Shown piece by piece: positions 24,745 through 55,091 of a stretch of DNA of 64,000 nt. The DNA is taken from the NCBI RefSeq assembly GCF_041296385.1, contig NC_091020.1, positions 24,464,501-24,528,500 on the forward strand. Reading direction: 5' to 3'. The stretch comes from Aphelocoma coerulescens. Taxonomy: Eukaryota > Chordata > Aves > Passeriformes > Corvidae. Position 1 is the stretch's first letter, and each line of letters starts with the position of its first letter. Under the pieces are notes generated by a model, which ran no database searches, was not told the origin of the DNA, and saw nothing but the letters and a program-made list of their open reading frames with translations. Both the position numbers and the translations under genes were made by a program.

Positions 24745-25736
24745 ACTTAGGTGCTCTAAAATGCCTTACAAAGGAATCTCTTCCTTTTCCCTGCACTGAC
24801 TGTAGGGAAGGGAAGGAGTGTGCTGCCTGATGGAAGCTTTCATGAATCCCCACACTGATGACCCAGTATGCAGCAAGACCATAACACACAGAGCTCTCTG
24901 ATCCTTAATGCTGCACAAGACAACATGGAAATCTTAAACAGAAGAAAATTTGAAGTGTTACAGTTGTCACAAAACCTACTATTTTAACATGTTAAAATTA
25001 AATCTTCTGTGAATCTGGTAGTAACAGGCAGGTATTACATTACTCAACCCTGGTCTCCACTACAATGCAATGCACTAGAACACATCAGAAAGAGTGGAAA
25101 AAGCAACCATTTTCACAGCTGCTGGAGAGGTATGTGCTAAAGTGAATGGATTTATGCTCCTAACAGTCAAGTGAGTTGACATATTTTACATGATAGAAGA
25201 ATCAGGTTGACAGTGATTACTTTATATACAGCAAGCAGGTAGAAAGAGGTGCTACTTTTTTTTTCATGCATAGTTTAACCAGCTTACAGCTAGCTCATCT
25301 CCATTCACACTAGAGGTGCATGACCCACCATTTGGTTTAAGCCAAACTACCAGCAAATATATTTCCAGTGCAAACAAAATTGTCTTTCTTCAAGAAAAAC
25401 AACTAAATTTAATGCTACTTCTTAAAAAACAATGCTTATGCTGCATCATTTTCTACCTATTTTGGTCTGCATTTCTGAAGTTTCCTTCCTCTCCCCAAAT
25501 CTCATCCAAAGACAGATGATCACAGTACACTTCTTTTTTTTTTTTTTTTTTAGGCAAATGACTGTCTCTTCCCCAAAACAAACTATACTGCTCACTGAAG
25601 ATCATCCCTGAGTGCACTGTTCTAGCTAGACACTAAGACAGCAAGAGATATCTCAGAGCTTAGAGGAAAAAAAAGGCTGTTCACCCTGTGAAATCTTGTG
25701 GTTTTAGAAAGTAAAAAAAATCAGCTACTTTGAGCA

Positions 25737-25742
25737 TTTAAT
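25737..25742 (-). terminator. PCGF6: Candidate PCGF6 poly(A) signal (proximal)
   Basis: TTTAAT on the plus strand is ATTAAA on the minus strand, about 250 nt past the PCGF6 stop codon. It would give a short 3' UTR. Confidence 0.3.
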
Positions 25743-25993
25743 TTCCCTGAGCTGAGTGAAATTTGAAGATAGTAATTTGTGACATGAAGCATAGCAACAT
25801 CTACAGCTGTACTTACAGAAGCTGCAATATTTTACCGTGAAGTCAGACACTACATTACAAGCACACAGCAGTGAGCGGTGGTTCCTTTCACTTGCTTCCT
25901 GCCGCAGGAAATGCGATGGCTTCTTTGGTGAGAAACAGCAGTGAAGAAGCTCCATGACTTCAGATTCTTTTGCCTTCTGATATTCCAGCAACC

Positions 25994-45223
<19,230 letters not shown>

Positions 45224-45265
45224 GTCCACGGACCGGGGCTGGCACGGGTCGGTCCGCGGCCCGAG

Positions 45266-45274
45266 GCGCATGCG
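45266..45274. promoter_or_regulatory. PCGF6: NRF1 site (GCGCATGCG)
   Basis: A match to the palindromic NRF1 core, about 45 bp upstream of the PCGF6 start codon. Confidence 0.65.
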
Positions 45275-45290
45275 TGGGAGCGCTGCGGGG

Positions 45291-45310
45291 CACACTGGGA
45301 AATGTAGTTC
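45291..45310 (-). promoter_or_regulatory. PCGF6: ZNF143/THAP11-type site
   Basis: On the minus strand the sequence reads GAACTACATTTCCCAGTGTG, close to the known ACTACAnTTCCCAG element of bidirectional and housekeeping promoters. It sits between the two NRF1 sites. Confidence 0.7.
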
Positions 45311-45334
45311 TAAAGAACTCGCGGCCGCCCCACC

Positions 45335-45344
45335 GCGCATGCGC
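45335..45344. promoter_or_regulatory. PCGF6: NRF1 site (GCGCATGCGC)
   Basis: A perfect palindromic NRF1 core, about 115 bp upstream of the PCGF6 start codon. Confidence 0.7.
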
Positions 45345-45494
45345 TGAGCCCCAACAGGTTTATCGTTTTTCTCGCCCACGGCTTTTTCTTAATTTTTTTT
45401 TCCCCAAGAGACTCGCTAATAAACGGTTAATTTGTCCCGAAAGACACTCAATCACACAACACCAGTTTCATTCAAAATTAGGTTTTAATTCCGT

Positions 45495-45905
45495 AACAGA
45501 ATTAAATTGTTTGGGTTGGAGGGGAGCTCAGAGACCACCTAGTTCCAAACGCCTTGCCATGGGCAGGGACATCCACTAGAACAGGTTGCTCAAAGCCCCA
45601 TCCAACCTTTGAGTCCCGGATCACTTACATGGATGGGGCATCCACAGCTGCGCTGGACAACCCTGTGTCAGTGCCTCACCACTCTCACAGTAAAGAATTT
45701 CTCCCTAATATCTAATCTAAACCGGCTTTCTGACAATTTAAAGCCATTCTCCCTTGTCCTCTCACTACATGCCCTTGTCCAAAGTCCCTCTCCAGCTCTC
45801 TTGTAGCCCCTTTAGGCACTGAAAGATGTTCTAAGGTCTCCCTGGAGCCTTTTTTATCCAGGCTGAACACCTCCAGCTCTTCCAGCCTTTCGACAAGTAT
45901 CAACG
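45495..45905 (-). mobile_element. CR1 LINE fragment, antisense, between PCGF6 and TAF5
   Basis: It opens with a decayed 3' end ('attaaattgtttgggttgga') and continues as antisense CR1 ('gggacatccactagaacagg', 'ctccctaatatctaatctaa', 'tatccaggctgaacacctcc') to about 45905. It occupies most of the gap between the two CpG islands. Confidence 0.85.
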
Positions 45906-46039
45906 AATCTCTGTTTAACAGACACGAATAAAAGAAGCAGTATTAGAAATATCTGGACAACTCAGAGGCCCAGCCGTAATTAAGGTAATTGAGCGCACGG
46001 CCCCTAAGGGCACATAGTCCCAAGGCCATCTTTGGTCTA

Positions 46040-46280
46040 CTCCAGGGATCTCCATGAGCCCCGCAGTGCCCCCCCGCCCCTTCCCCCCTCACACCGGCCC
46101 GGCACCGCCGCCCCTCACCGCTCCCGCGCTGCCACAAAGCGCTTCCGCCAGCGTCGCAAAACGAAGCCGCGCGTGCCTGTGGAGGCAGCGGCAGCAGTGC
46201 CCTTCCTTTGCCCTCACTGTCGCAAGGGCGGCCGCGCCTGGCGGCGGCCGTGCGCCGCCGGCGAATGGAAGGCGGCGAAG
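46040..46280 (+). promoter_or_regulatory. TAF5: TAF5 CpG-island promoter and 5' UTR
   Basis: CpG-rich sequence leads into the TAF5 start codon. There is no TATA box. The island continues through exon 1. Confidence 0.7.
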
Positions 46281-46288
46281 ATGGCGGC
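46278..46288 (+). promoter_or_regulatory. TAF5: YY1 site overlapping the TAF5 start codon
   Basis: AAGATGGCGGC, the long YY1 consensus, contains the TAF5 initiator ATG at 46281. YY1 sites at or just after transcription starts are common in housekeeping genes, so the 5' UTR may be short. Confidence 0.65.
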
Positions 46289-46800
46289 GCTGCATGAGGA
46301 GCCGGCAGAGGTGGCGGCGGCGCAGCCGGACCCCGAGGCGGGGACGCCGCCGCCGCCACCCGCGGTGCCTCCCGCCGCCGCCGCCGCCGCCGCCGCTCCC
46401 GCCGCTGCCCCGGCCACCGCCGCGGAGGGAGAGGCGGCGGGAGCAGGTGGGGATGCAGCACCCACGAAACCAGCGGCGCCGGGCCCGGCCGCCTCCCCGG
46501 CGGCGCTGGACCGGCAGACGCTTGTGGCCGTACTGCAGTTCCTGCGGCGCAGCAACCTCCGGGAGTCCGAGGAGATCCTACGCCGCGAAGCCCGCCTGCT
46601 CGGCGATGACCTGGGCGCCGCCGCTCTCAGCCCCGCCAGCGCCGGGCTCCTGGGGGGCTCCGGCAGCGACGCGGACTCCGGCGAGGCACTGCTCGGCCGG
46701 GGCACCAGCGCTGCCGCCGTCGCCATAGGAGGCAGCGTCGCCACTGTCGCGACTTCCAGCCCCGGGGTGGCCGCAGTTGCCGCCGTGCCGCCGGGGAAAG
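46281..46800 (+). CDS. TAF5: TAF5 exon 1
   Basis: It encodes residues 1-173, plus one base: Ala/Pro-rich disordered region, a GCC-repeat Ala tract and the LisH motif. Donor AAAG|gtgaga. Confidence 0.93.
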
Positions 46801-49800
46801 GTGAGACCTGCGGGGGCTGCGGGGTCGGTCCCTCCTCTCGGCGGGGACCCCGGGAAGTGGGGAGCCCGTGTGCTGCTCGTGTGATGCTGGGCCACAAGGG
46901 TCGGTTGTCAGGTCCTCGGTGCCACCGAGTCTACCGCGGTCTTCCGGGAGGTCCTTGGCTGTGTCATTTCCCCATACAATCCGTGGAGAAATCCGGATAT
47001 CCTGGAGCAAGGGACCAAGGACAGGGTGTCTCTCGTATTTGCAGGGAGCACTGTGAAGTAAGAAGTGCTCCCGCTTGTCTTTGTGTCCCATCACAACTAA
47101 CAGAGTAGCAGGAATAGGCGGTTTCCATTGTAGTTAGTGGGGATTGTCCCGGGTCTGGCCGCAGGTTTGAGAACAGAGGTCTGATGTACAGGCTGCGTTT
47201 TGGTGAAATAGCCATGGGATATTTGTAGATGAGGCTTTCTGCATTTCTTTGTCTAGTTTCTGAGTACTTGAGATGTTCTTTGGATAGTTCAATTCTCAGT
47301 GTTGTTAATCAAGGTGTTCTGTGAGGCAGCTTTACAGAAGAATGAAATTTCAAGAACTGCTAGTCTGAGTTTCAGTCAGTGTACAGCATAAAGTCAGCTT
47401 GTTCCTGACATCACCAGATATGACTGTTTTATATAAAAGACAAAGCAATGGAAGTGTGTAACATCTGCTGTGTAGAACAGAACTGTCAGAGTGTTAAGTG
47501 TCCCTGCTCTGTGATGGTTGTGTGGTGGTCTTGGTGAATTGTTCACTTAGTCTACTTAACTTACTTGTTTACTGAAGGCAAAATAATTATGGTGGGTATG
47601 TCTTACATTCTGCTCCTTGTTTAAGAGTTTCTAGCCCTAGCAGTAAAATAACTCATTCTTGTGATGTTAGTGGGTTCTTCCTTTACACTTAAAATCCTGT
47701 CTGAATTAGGCACTAAGTGCCTACCTACAGGCAGCTGTTGGCAGGGAAAGTCCAAAAAGCTGCTGGAGGTGCTGGGAGAATTGGCTGCTGGACCAATGTG
47801 CTCTCACCTGTATTGTTTAGACTTGGTGCTGAACACGCACAGGACGTGTTTTGCTCACCTGACCAGGGGGTTGTGGCCACTGTTTGTTTGCTGGCTCTTC
47901 CAGACTGTCTGAGCAGCTCTTGTTGTTGGCTGGTGCTTTTGCAGTCGGAGGCGCCGTGGTTGTGGAGGATCAGCCGGATGTGAGCGCAGTGTTGTCGGCC
48001 TACAACCAGCAAGGGGACCCGACGCTGTACGAGGAGTACTACAGTGGATTGAAACACTTCATCGAGTGTTCCCTGGACTGTCATCGGGCGGAGTTGTCTC
48101 AGCTCTTTTATCCTCTCTTTGTGCACATGTACTTGGAATTGGTCTACAATCAACATGAGAGTGAGGCAAAGTCTTTTTTTGAAAGGTAATTAATTTTCAT
48201 TTGTACATTTGCATTATTTTGTTTGCTACTTTGACTAAATCTGTGAGCTATCGTAGCATAGATTTATATACTTATATATAAGTATGTATTATTTTTCTTC
48301 TCTAAAGTTGAAGAGATTTGAAATCTGAAATAACACTGCAATGGGTTGTAGTAACTGTTCTTAAATTCTTTTCGAATCTCCTGTTAGAAAGATGTGCAAA
48401 CTACTGAACTGTGCACTGGCAGATTTTGAACCATATTAATGGTGTGCTCATGGGCTCCTTGCTGCAAAAGTATCAATGAAGAGATTCTGAATCTTTAGGG
48501 AAAGACTGTGAGGTCATTTTTTAGCACTGGGAGCTTGCACTGAGATGCCAAAGTAATGAATGCTATAAGTATTTGCTGATATCATAGCATATACATTGAA
48601 ATTCTTCAAATAAGCTTAAAGAAATTAATTTCTGGCTAATCTATAATTTTCTGTACTCTTACTTTGTTTCACTTGTTTATCAGTTGAGAAGAAAATAGAA
48701 CTTAATTTGTTTTGTGGATTCAGACCAATTGTGAAATACTGCAATTCTAAAGGATAACTTTGTTTCCCTTCAAAGGGTCAGCAAAAATGGTTCTATAAAT
48801 AGTTGAAATGTCCCTTGCCACAACTATTTTATAACAAGTTGAGTGACTAAACCTTTTATCGTATCTTAAATTGTTTCAATAGATTTCATGGGGATCAGGA
48901 GTGCTATTACCAGGATGACCTGCGTGTATTGTCAAGCTTAACCAAAAAAGAACATATGAAAGGTAATGAGACCATGCTGGATTTCCGAACAAGCAAGTTT
49001 GTGCTGCGCATTTCCCGTGACTCTTACCAACTCTTGAAGAGGCATCTTCAGGAAAAGCAGAACAATCAGATCTGGAACATTGTTCAGGAGCATCTTTACA
49101 TTGATATCTTTGATGGAATGCCTCGCAGTAAACAACAGATAGATGCTATGGTTGGAAGCTTGGCTGGGGAGGCAAAGCGAGAGGCTAATAAAGCAAAGGT
49201 AGGAGACAAAGATTGTTGCAGTTTTTACAAATCTCCCTAGTTTTTCAGGGAGATACTTTAGTATAGACTGACAATTTTAAGTTGAGGTCTTAAAAACCAG
49301 CATGAACAGAACAAAGGAAGAGAACTGTACAAACAGTTGTTGACAGAAGTAGAGAGAACAAGATGTATTGCTGTCAGGTGGACAAAACTGCTGAACCCTT
49401 TTGAGAGACGACCTTGTGTTCAGCCCACTGAACTGAACTTAAACTAACTCATTAATTACTTTGGAGTTTTAAAATGGACACCTGACTATTTGGCTTCTTC
49501 TTTTGTGCAGCAGATGTAATTTTGACTTGCTACCAGTTGTTACTAGAAGAGCTGTGTGTGTAGTACCACAGTACTATACAAATAAATAAGGTAGGGTGGG
49601 GATTCAGCTTTAAGGAAGGACTAAGAGATGGTGGGAGAACTTATAGTTGTCCAGATCAGTTGGCTGGGTAAACCAGAAGAACATCTACTACATTTTTAAT
49701 GGGCTAAGCAGTAATATATGGTGTAATATTAAACAGAGCAGCTTTAAGGGGGCAACTCTCTTTCTAGAACTATCACATTGAAAAGTTACTATTAAAAAAT

Positions 49801-52800
49801 TTAGTTTTCAGTAAGAACAGCAATTACTGTTTTGTCTTGTGTGGTTTTTTTATTGGCTTGTAGGTTTTCTTCGGCTTACTTAAAGAACCAGAGTTTGATG
49901 TGCCTTTGGATGATGAAGATGAAGAAGGAGAAAATGAGGAAGGAAAGCCAAAGAAGAAAAAACCTAAAAAAGATAATGTCGGGTCAAAAAGTAAAAAACA
50001 GGACCCTAATGCTCCTCCCCAAAACAGGTACCAAGGAAATGATATGTAGAGGAGTCTTTAAAATCCAGTCTTGTCATGCCAAATCTGCATTGCTGTTGAC
50101 ATGGTAGTTTTAGCATTTTGGCTATTTCAGCTGTACACAGCTGTAGCCATAAGACTTGTAACGGAGGTCATGGAACCCATAGCATATAACCCTCTGTCAC
50201 TGCTCTTCAAGTCAATCTAGATTTCCCTTGATGAAATTTTACTTGGTTACACACTAATCTTTTCAGTTCACCCTCAATTATTTATCTTGTTGCACCACCT
50301 GTCTGAAATTCTGAAAGCTACTGGCTCTCTTTCTCATCAGTCTTAGTCTTTCATTTTTTCTAATTCTTGTTTTGTATTTGAATACTGAAGTATGGGGTTG
50401 CATGTGACCGTTTCACTGTCTTTGTTTGGATTAACAATAAGGAAGGTGCTTTTGCTTTGTAAAAACATGTGGTTCTTGTGTAGAATTCCTCTGCCTGAAC
50501 TGAAAGACTCTGACAAGCTGGATAAAGTAATGAATATGAAGGAAGCAGCAAGGCGAGTGCGTCTTGGACCAGAGTGCCTGCCCTCCATCTGTTTCTACAC
50601 ATTCCTTAATGCTTACCAGGTTGGTAAAAGGGTTTGGGTAATAGGGGAAAGGGAATCAAAATTATGAGCATCACTCTTGTTAAAGAAAAAAGACATAACA
50701 GTGTTGGCCAGGGTAATTGGAGTATTTGGGTTAAGCATTGCAAAGTTTATGTTCCAAAATGTTCAAAATTCTCTTCAAAGACTCCTTAAACTATAAAATT
50801 TCCATGTTCCTTGGTTTTGCTTGAATTTTGCCATAATTCCTTCTTCTGCTTTTTTTATGGGGCCCTAAGTGTATCCTACAGAACATAGTAGGATATTTTG
50901 CACTGGAATACTGGAAAGCAATATTCTTTGTCACTACTGACTGTGCTTCACACATAAAGCTTTATTTTTAATGGGGCAAGAATTCCTGTGTTTATGTTTA
51001 TCTTAGAATAATTCTCTCTATTTTTGTAATTAAGTCATATTACCTTTTTAATACTCTTAGGATTTTGTAATATTTGAAATATATCATTAGAGATGCAAAC
51101 AATATAACTGGATATTCTGTGTGTAGGGTCTGACTGCAGTGGATATTACAGATGACTCCAGCATGATTGTAGGAGGCTTTGCTGACTCTACTGTCAGAGT
51201 GTGGTCTGTGACTCCAAAAAAGCTACGTAGTGTAAAAACAGCAGCAGGTAATTAAGACAATAACACCTGATAGGAGCCTGCATAACTTGTGACATTTTTG
51301 TTCTGCCTGAACAGGGAAAGATACCTGTGGCAGGAGAGTTGGCTGCAGTGTTTATATGTTTCACTTTGAAGAAACAATATGTGCACAGATATATGATCAC
51401 ATCTTACATATTACCATTAGAAACAGTTTTAAAGGAATGAGAAATCTGGTCATGTACACCTGCTGTGAGGTGGTCAGTGCACAGAGCTTGGAGCTAGTCA
51501 TAACTAGTGTGGAACTAGCCATCTTGCTTCTTAACGGGGTGGTAACTACAAGGTGTAATAGACACTTGGGGTTAGGTGATCTAGGGGAGACACTAGAGGT
51601 ACCATGGGAGAAATGATAGAAGGGAACTCTGAGAAGGTTGGAACTTTGAGAAGCTCAACACCTACACAAATTCATGGAAACCAGCCTGCTTTAATTCTGC
51701 TGCTTGTGTAAAAATGTGTTCTGGTTGAAGCTGGATACTGTGCAAACATTTCTTAATCTTGGTATTTAACTGAGATGATGTCATGATGACATTTATCTTG
51801 AACTTCTGACAGTTATTCTGATACATGAACTTTGAAATCTTGCAGACCTCAGTCTCATTGACAAAGAATCGGATGATGTCTTGGAGAGGATCATGGATGA
51901 AAAAACAGCAAGTGAGTTGAAGATTTTATATGGTCACAGTGGACCTGTCTATGGCACCAGCTTCAGTCCTGATAGGTAAACGTTTACAAGCTAACTAGTT
52001 TGCTTGTCTTCAGTTTTAATTGCATGCTACTGAATGAGAACATACTCTTAATGCAACTTTTTCCTGGTTAAAGCAATTCTTGTTCATGCAGCCTGTAAGA
52101 AACTGTGCAAATGCTCATAAAGCTCAGGATGTTGATCTCTGTCAGCTATTACTGAAATCAACTATAGCTGAGGATACCAGCACCGTTTTGGAGATTAAGG
52201 ATTTAGATGGCAAAACTGCAGCTTTGCAAACTGTAGTTCAATTTGGGTTTTAACTAACTGAGATATAGAGAGGAAAAATACTGCAGCATTGATTTAACTT
52301 AGTGTTGCAAAACTTAAAGATTCAGTAGCACATCATTGCCCTTCAAGTTTCTCATATTCTATTGAGACTTTATTTTCAGAATGTATGGAACAGTACCTTT
52401 CAAATAAGAGATTTAAAACCTTTATGTAATGATGGGAGTCTGGACAGTGGAAAAGAGGTTTAAATGTCTTAGGTTTTGCTTTTGCTTGTGTCTAGTCAGG
52501 AAACAGCCACCACAGAAACACAGCTGAGAAGTAAACTTCGTGTGGAACAAATATAGTCTATAATTATTAATTGAGAACGTGAGCATGATATGAATTCTTT
52601 TTCAGGGAATCATGATACTTTGTTCAGAGTTGTATTAGAAGATTTTTTTTTTAAAAATAACAGTGTAGCAGTTTACTAGTCATTTTTCCATGTAACTGGA
52701 TCCCTGAGTAAAGACCTCCTCTGTGGTGTGTTTTTTGGTTTTTTTTCCCTTGTTCCCCTCAGTATTAAGTGCCATCAGAATTAATCATCAATGTCAAATC

Positions 52801-55091
52801 ATCTCTTTTTTTGCATAAGGGCCTAGGACTGGGTTCTGCTTGAATTAGTTACTGTTGCTTACCCCACTGAAATGCTGATTTATGGGTGACATGCTAAACA
52901 GGTGCTGCTGAGGGGACAGTTCTATCACGGACATCTCACAGTGTTTATGCAATGTTTATACAGCCCCCGTGTGAGTTTGATATGTGATATGCTATAATTT
53001 CTTCTGTGACAGGAACTATCTGTTGTCCTGTTCTGAGGATGGCACTGTGAGATTGTGGAGTCTCCAAACATTCACATGTTTGGTGGGATATAAAGGACAT
53101 AATTATCCAGTTTGGGATACACAGTTCTCTCCTTATGGTTATTACTTTGTGTCGGGGGGACACGACAGAGTGGCTCGGTAAGAAACTGGATGTTTTTCAC
53201 TTGTCTGGGTCAGTTTGTGGTGGATCAACCCTGAAAGTCATTAGCTGATATACTCTTGCCTACTCTATTATGGAAAATAAATTTTATTTTATGTCAATTA
53301 AAATACTGAGCAAATGTTTTAATGCAGTTTTTCTGTTTTTTCAACACACATCATATTATCTCATGACTAAAGGGATTATGTCCTCCTATGTGACCCTCTG
53401 ATTAGAAGTATTCTCCTCCTATTGTTGAACAAATTGACAGAATATTCTTTATTTCTCCATTCTGAAAAGTATATTTTTTACAAAAACATCCTGATAATTC
53501 AATAAACTGACCCATAAGAAATCAGTCCACAATTACTGTTTTTTTTCTTGTTGTGCAACAGATCATAGAATCATAGAGCAGTTTGGGTTGGAAGGGACCT
53601 TTAAAGACCATCTAGTCCAACAGCCCTGCAATGAGCAGGGACATCTTCAACTAGATTAGGCTGCTCAGAGCCCCATCCAACCTGACCTTGAATGTACCCA
53701 GGAATGGGGCATCTACCACCTCTCTGGGTCACCAAGGGGTTTCATCACCCTCCTTGTAAAACATGTCTTCCTTATATCTAGACTAAATCTACCTTCCTTT
53801 AGTTTAAAATCATTATCCCTTGTCCTGTTGCAATAGGCCCTGATAAAAAGTCTCTCCCCATCTTTCTTCTAATTAAGTTTGAAGTACTTAAGTACTTTAA
53901 GTACTGAAAGGCCACAACAAGGTCTCCACAGAGCCAGCTCTTCTCTAGGCTGAACTCTGTCATCCTCTCCTCATTGCAGAGGTGCTTCAGCCCTCTGAGC
54001 ACTTCTGTGACTTCCTCTAGAGCTGCTCCAACAGGAACAGAGACTGAACTCCTTTACAGTTCTTTTATTAATAAAGCTTTTCTTTTCAGTCTGTGGGCAA
54101 CGGATCACTACCAGCCATTACGGATCTTTGCTGGCCATCTTGCAGATGTGACGTGTACCCGATTTCATCCCAACTCCAACTATATTGCTACAGGCTCAGC
54201 AGACAGGACTATACGGCTCTGGGATGTTTTGAATGGGAATTGTGTAAGAATATTCACTGGGCATAAGGTAAAGGCAGATCACTCACAGTGTGAAAGTGAT
54301 TTTATTTCTGTGCTGAGATTCTAAACAGTTCTTTGAACACAGCTTGACTGACTGAATATGAGTAAACTTAATTAACTTTGTTCTGTTGCCCCCCCACCAA
54401 TGTCTGTTTTAGGGACCAATTCATTCATTGGCATTTTCTCCTAATGGGCGATTCCTGGCTACTGGAGCAACAGATGGAAGAGTTCTGCTGTGGGATATTG
54501 GACATGGCTTGATGGTTGGCGAATTGAAAGGGCACACTGACACTATCTATGCACTCAGATTCAGTAGAGATGGAGAGATTTTAGCATCAGGTAAAATTCA
54601 CCAGGAACACTGAAGTGTCCATTGTATTCCATAATTCTGAAGAGGAATGATATAATTAGTTCCTTAAATTGAGAAAGACAAAGTAGAATCACTTGCTTAG
54701 AAAAAGCAGCGAGGACTGGTAACTTTTATGTGTGCATTCAGTATGCTATATGAGGCTTGCTATAGTCTTTTGCTTTCTGAGCTTTAATTTCTGTTCACTT
54801 GCTCCCCAGAAACATTTTTTATGTACCATTTTATTAATAAACTACTTTAAACTGTGGGTTTTTTTCTTTTTAGGTTCAATGGATAACACAGTTCGTCTGT
54901 GGGATGCTGTGAAGGCATTTGAAGATTTAGAAACTGATGACTTTACTACAGCCACTGGACACATAAACTTGCCTGAGAACTCACAGGACTTGCTACTGGG
55001 CACATACATGACCAAATCAACCCCGGTTGTTCATCTCCATTTCACACGCAGGAACCTGCTGCTGGCTGCGGGAGCCTACAGCTCACAGTAG
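46281..55091 (+). CDS. TAF5: TFIID subunit 5 (TBP-associated factor 5)
   Basis: Eleven coding exons: 46281-46800, 47945-48185, 48883-49198, 49864-50027, 50484-50619, 51127-51247, 51846-51975, 53013-53177, 54090-54267, 54413-54590 and 54874-55091. They join to 788 aa (human 800 as I recall). TAF5 is a scaffold of TFIID and pairs with TAF6-TAF9 through its WD40 propeller. The N-terminus is Ala/Pro-rich, with an Ala run at 32-39. A LisH motif lies at about 77-108 (DRQTLVAVLQFLRRSNLRES). The NTD2 helical domain (exons 2-3) spans about 180-350 (VEDQPDVSAVLSAYNQQGDP). An acidic/lysine-rich linker (exon 4) follows. The propeller runs from about 460 to 788 with six clear repeats (VRVWSV, VRLWSL, VARLWA, IRLWDV, VLLWDI, VRLWDA). 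The end is FTRRNLLLAAGAYSSQ. TAF5L (the SAGA paralogue) is excluded by the LisH-rich N-terminus and the near-identity to TAF5 in exons 2-11. The ATG in AAGATGG gives the expected MAAL start. Confidence 0.96.
46801..47944 (+). other. TAF5: TAF5 intron 1
   Basis: A 1.1-kb intron. The CpG island fades within its first 150 bp, and nothing else is recognisable. Confidence 0.85.
47945..48185 (+). CDS. TAF5: TAF5 exon 2
   Basis: 241 nt between tttgcag and AAAG|gtaatt. It encodes VEDQPDVSAVLSAYNQQGDP and on to EAKSFFE, the first part of NTD2. Confidence 0.95.
48883..49198 (+). CDS. TAF5: TAF5 exon 3
   Basis: 316 nt between tcaatag and AAAG|gtagga. It encodes FHGDQECYYQDDLRVLSSLT and on to AKREANKAK, the rest of NTD2. 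Confidence 0.96.
49864..50027 (+). CDS. TAF5: TAF5 exon 4
   Basis: 164 nt between ttgtag and ACAG|gtacca. It encodes VFFGLLKEPEFDVPLDDEDE and a Lys-rich linker to PNAPPQN. Confidence 0.95.
50484..50619 (+). CDS. TAF5: TAF5 exon 5
   Basis: 136 nt between tgtgtag and CCAG|gttggt. It encodes IPLPELKDSDKLDKVMNMKE and on to FYTFLNAYQ, leading into the propeller. Confidence 0.95.
51127..51247 (+). CDS. TAF5: TAF5 exon 6
   Basis: 121 nt between gtgtag and GCAG|gtaatt. It encodes GLTAVDITDDSSMIVGGFAD and VRVWSVTPKKLRSVKTAA, WD40 repeat 1. Confidence 0.95.
51846..51975 (+). CDS. TAF5: TAF5 exon 7
   Basis: 130 nt between ttgcag and ATAG|gtaaac. It encodes DLSLIDKESDDVLERIMDEK and the start of WD40 repeat 2 (LYGHSGPVYGTSFSPD). 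Confidence 0.95.
51976..53012 (+). other. TAF5: TAF5 intron 7
   Basis: A 1.0-kb intron with a T-rich run near 52730-52750. No other feature is seen. Confidence 0.8.
53013..53177 (+). CDS. TAF5: TAF5 exon 8
   Basis: 165 nt between gtgacag and CTCG|gtaaga. It encodes NYLLSCSEDGTVRLWSLQTF and WD40 repeat 3 to GGHDRVA. Confidence 0.95.
53562..54042 (-). mobile_element. CR1 LINE fragment, antisense, in TAF5 intron 8
   Basis: It starts with two copies of an ATCATAGA 8-mer (CR1 3' end, reversed), then 'ttgggttggaagggaccttt' and 'gaccatctagtccaacagcc'. It runs as antisense CR1 to 'cctctagagctgctccaaca' near 54042. The intact 3' end and clear match suggest a fairly young copy. Confidence 0.9.
54090..54267 (+). 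CDS. TAF5: TAF5 exon 9
   Basis: 178 nt between ttttcag and ATAAG|gtaaag. It encodes LWATDHYQPLRIFAGHLADV and WD40 repeat 4 to FTGHK. A CR1 ends about 45 bp before it. Confidence 0.95.
54413..54590 (+). CDS. TAF5: TAF5 exon 10
   Basis: 178 nt between gttttag and TCAG|gtaaaa. It encodes WD40 repeat 5 and most of repeat 6 (GPIHSLAFSPNGRFLATGAT onward). Confidence 0.95.
54874..55091 (+). CDS. TAF5: TAF5 exon 11 (last coding)
   Basis: It starts after tttttag. It encodes SMDNTVRLWDAVKAFEDLET and the C-terminus, with the stop TAG at 55089-55091. Confidence 0.96.

Noticed and set aside
25801..25900. Alternative PCGF6 last exon encoding an LL..C.NVVSDFTVK-like stretch
   Set aside because: The resemblance is weak. 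The exon at 26044-25994 encodes the true conserved C-terminus with a good acceptor and matching phase.
45312..45379. Upstream in-frame ATGs for PCGF6
   Set aside because: They lie at or before the NRF1/ZNF143 promoter elements, and the ATG at 45223 has a stronger context and the family's MEG start.
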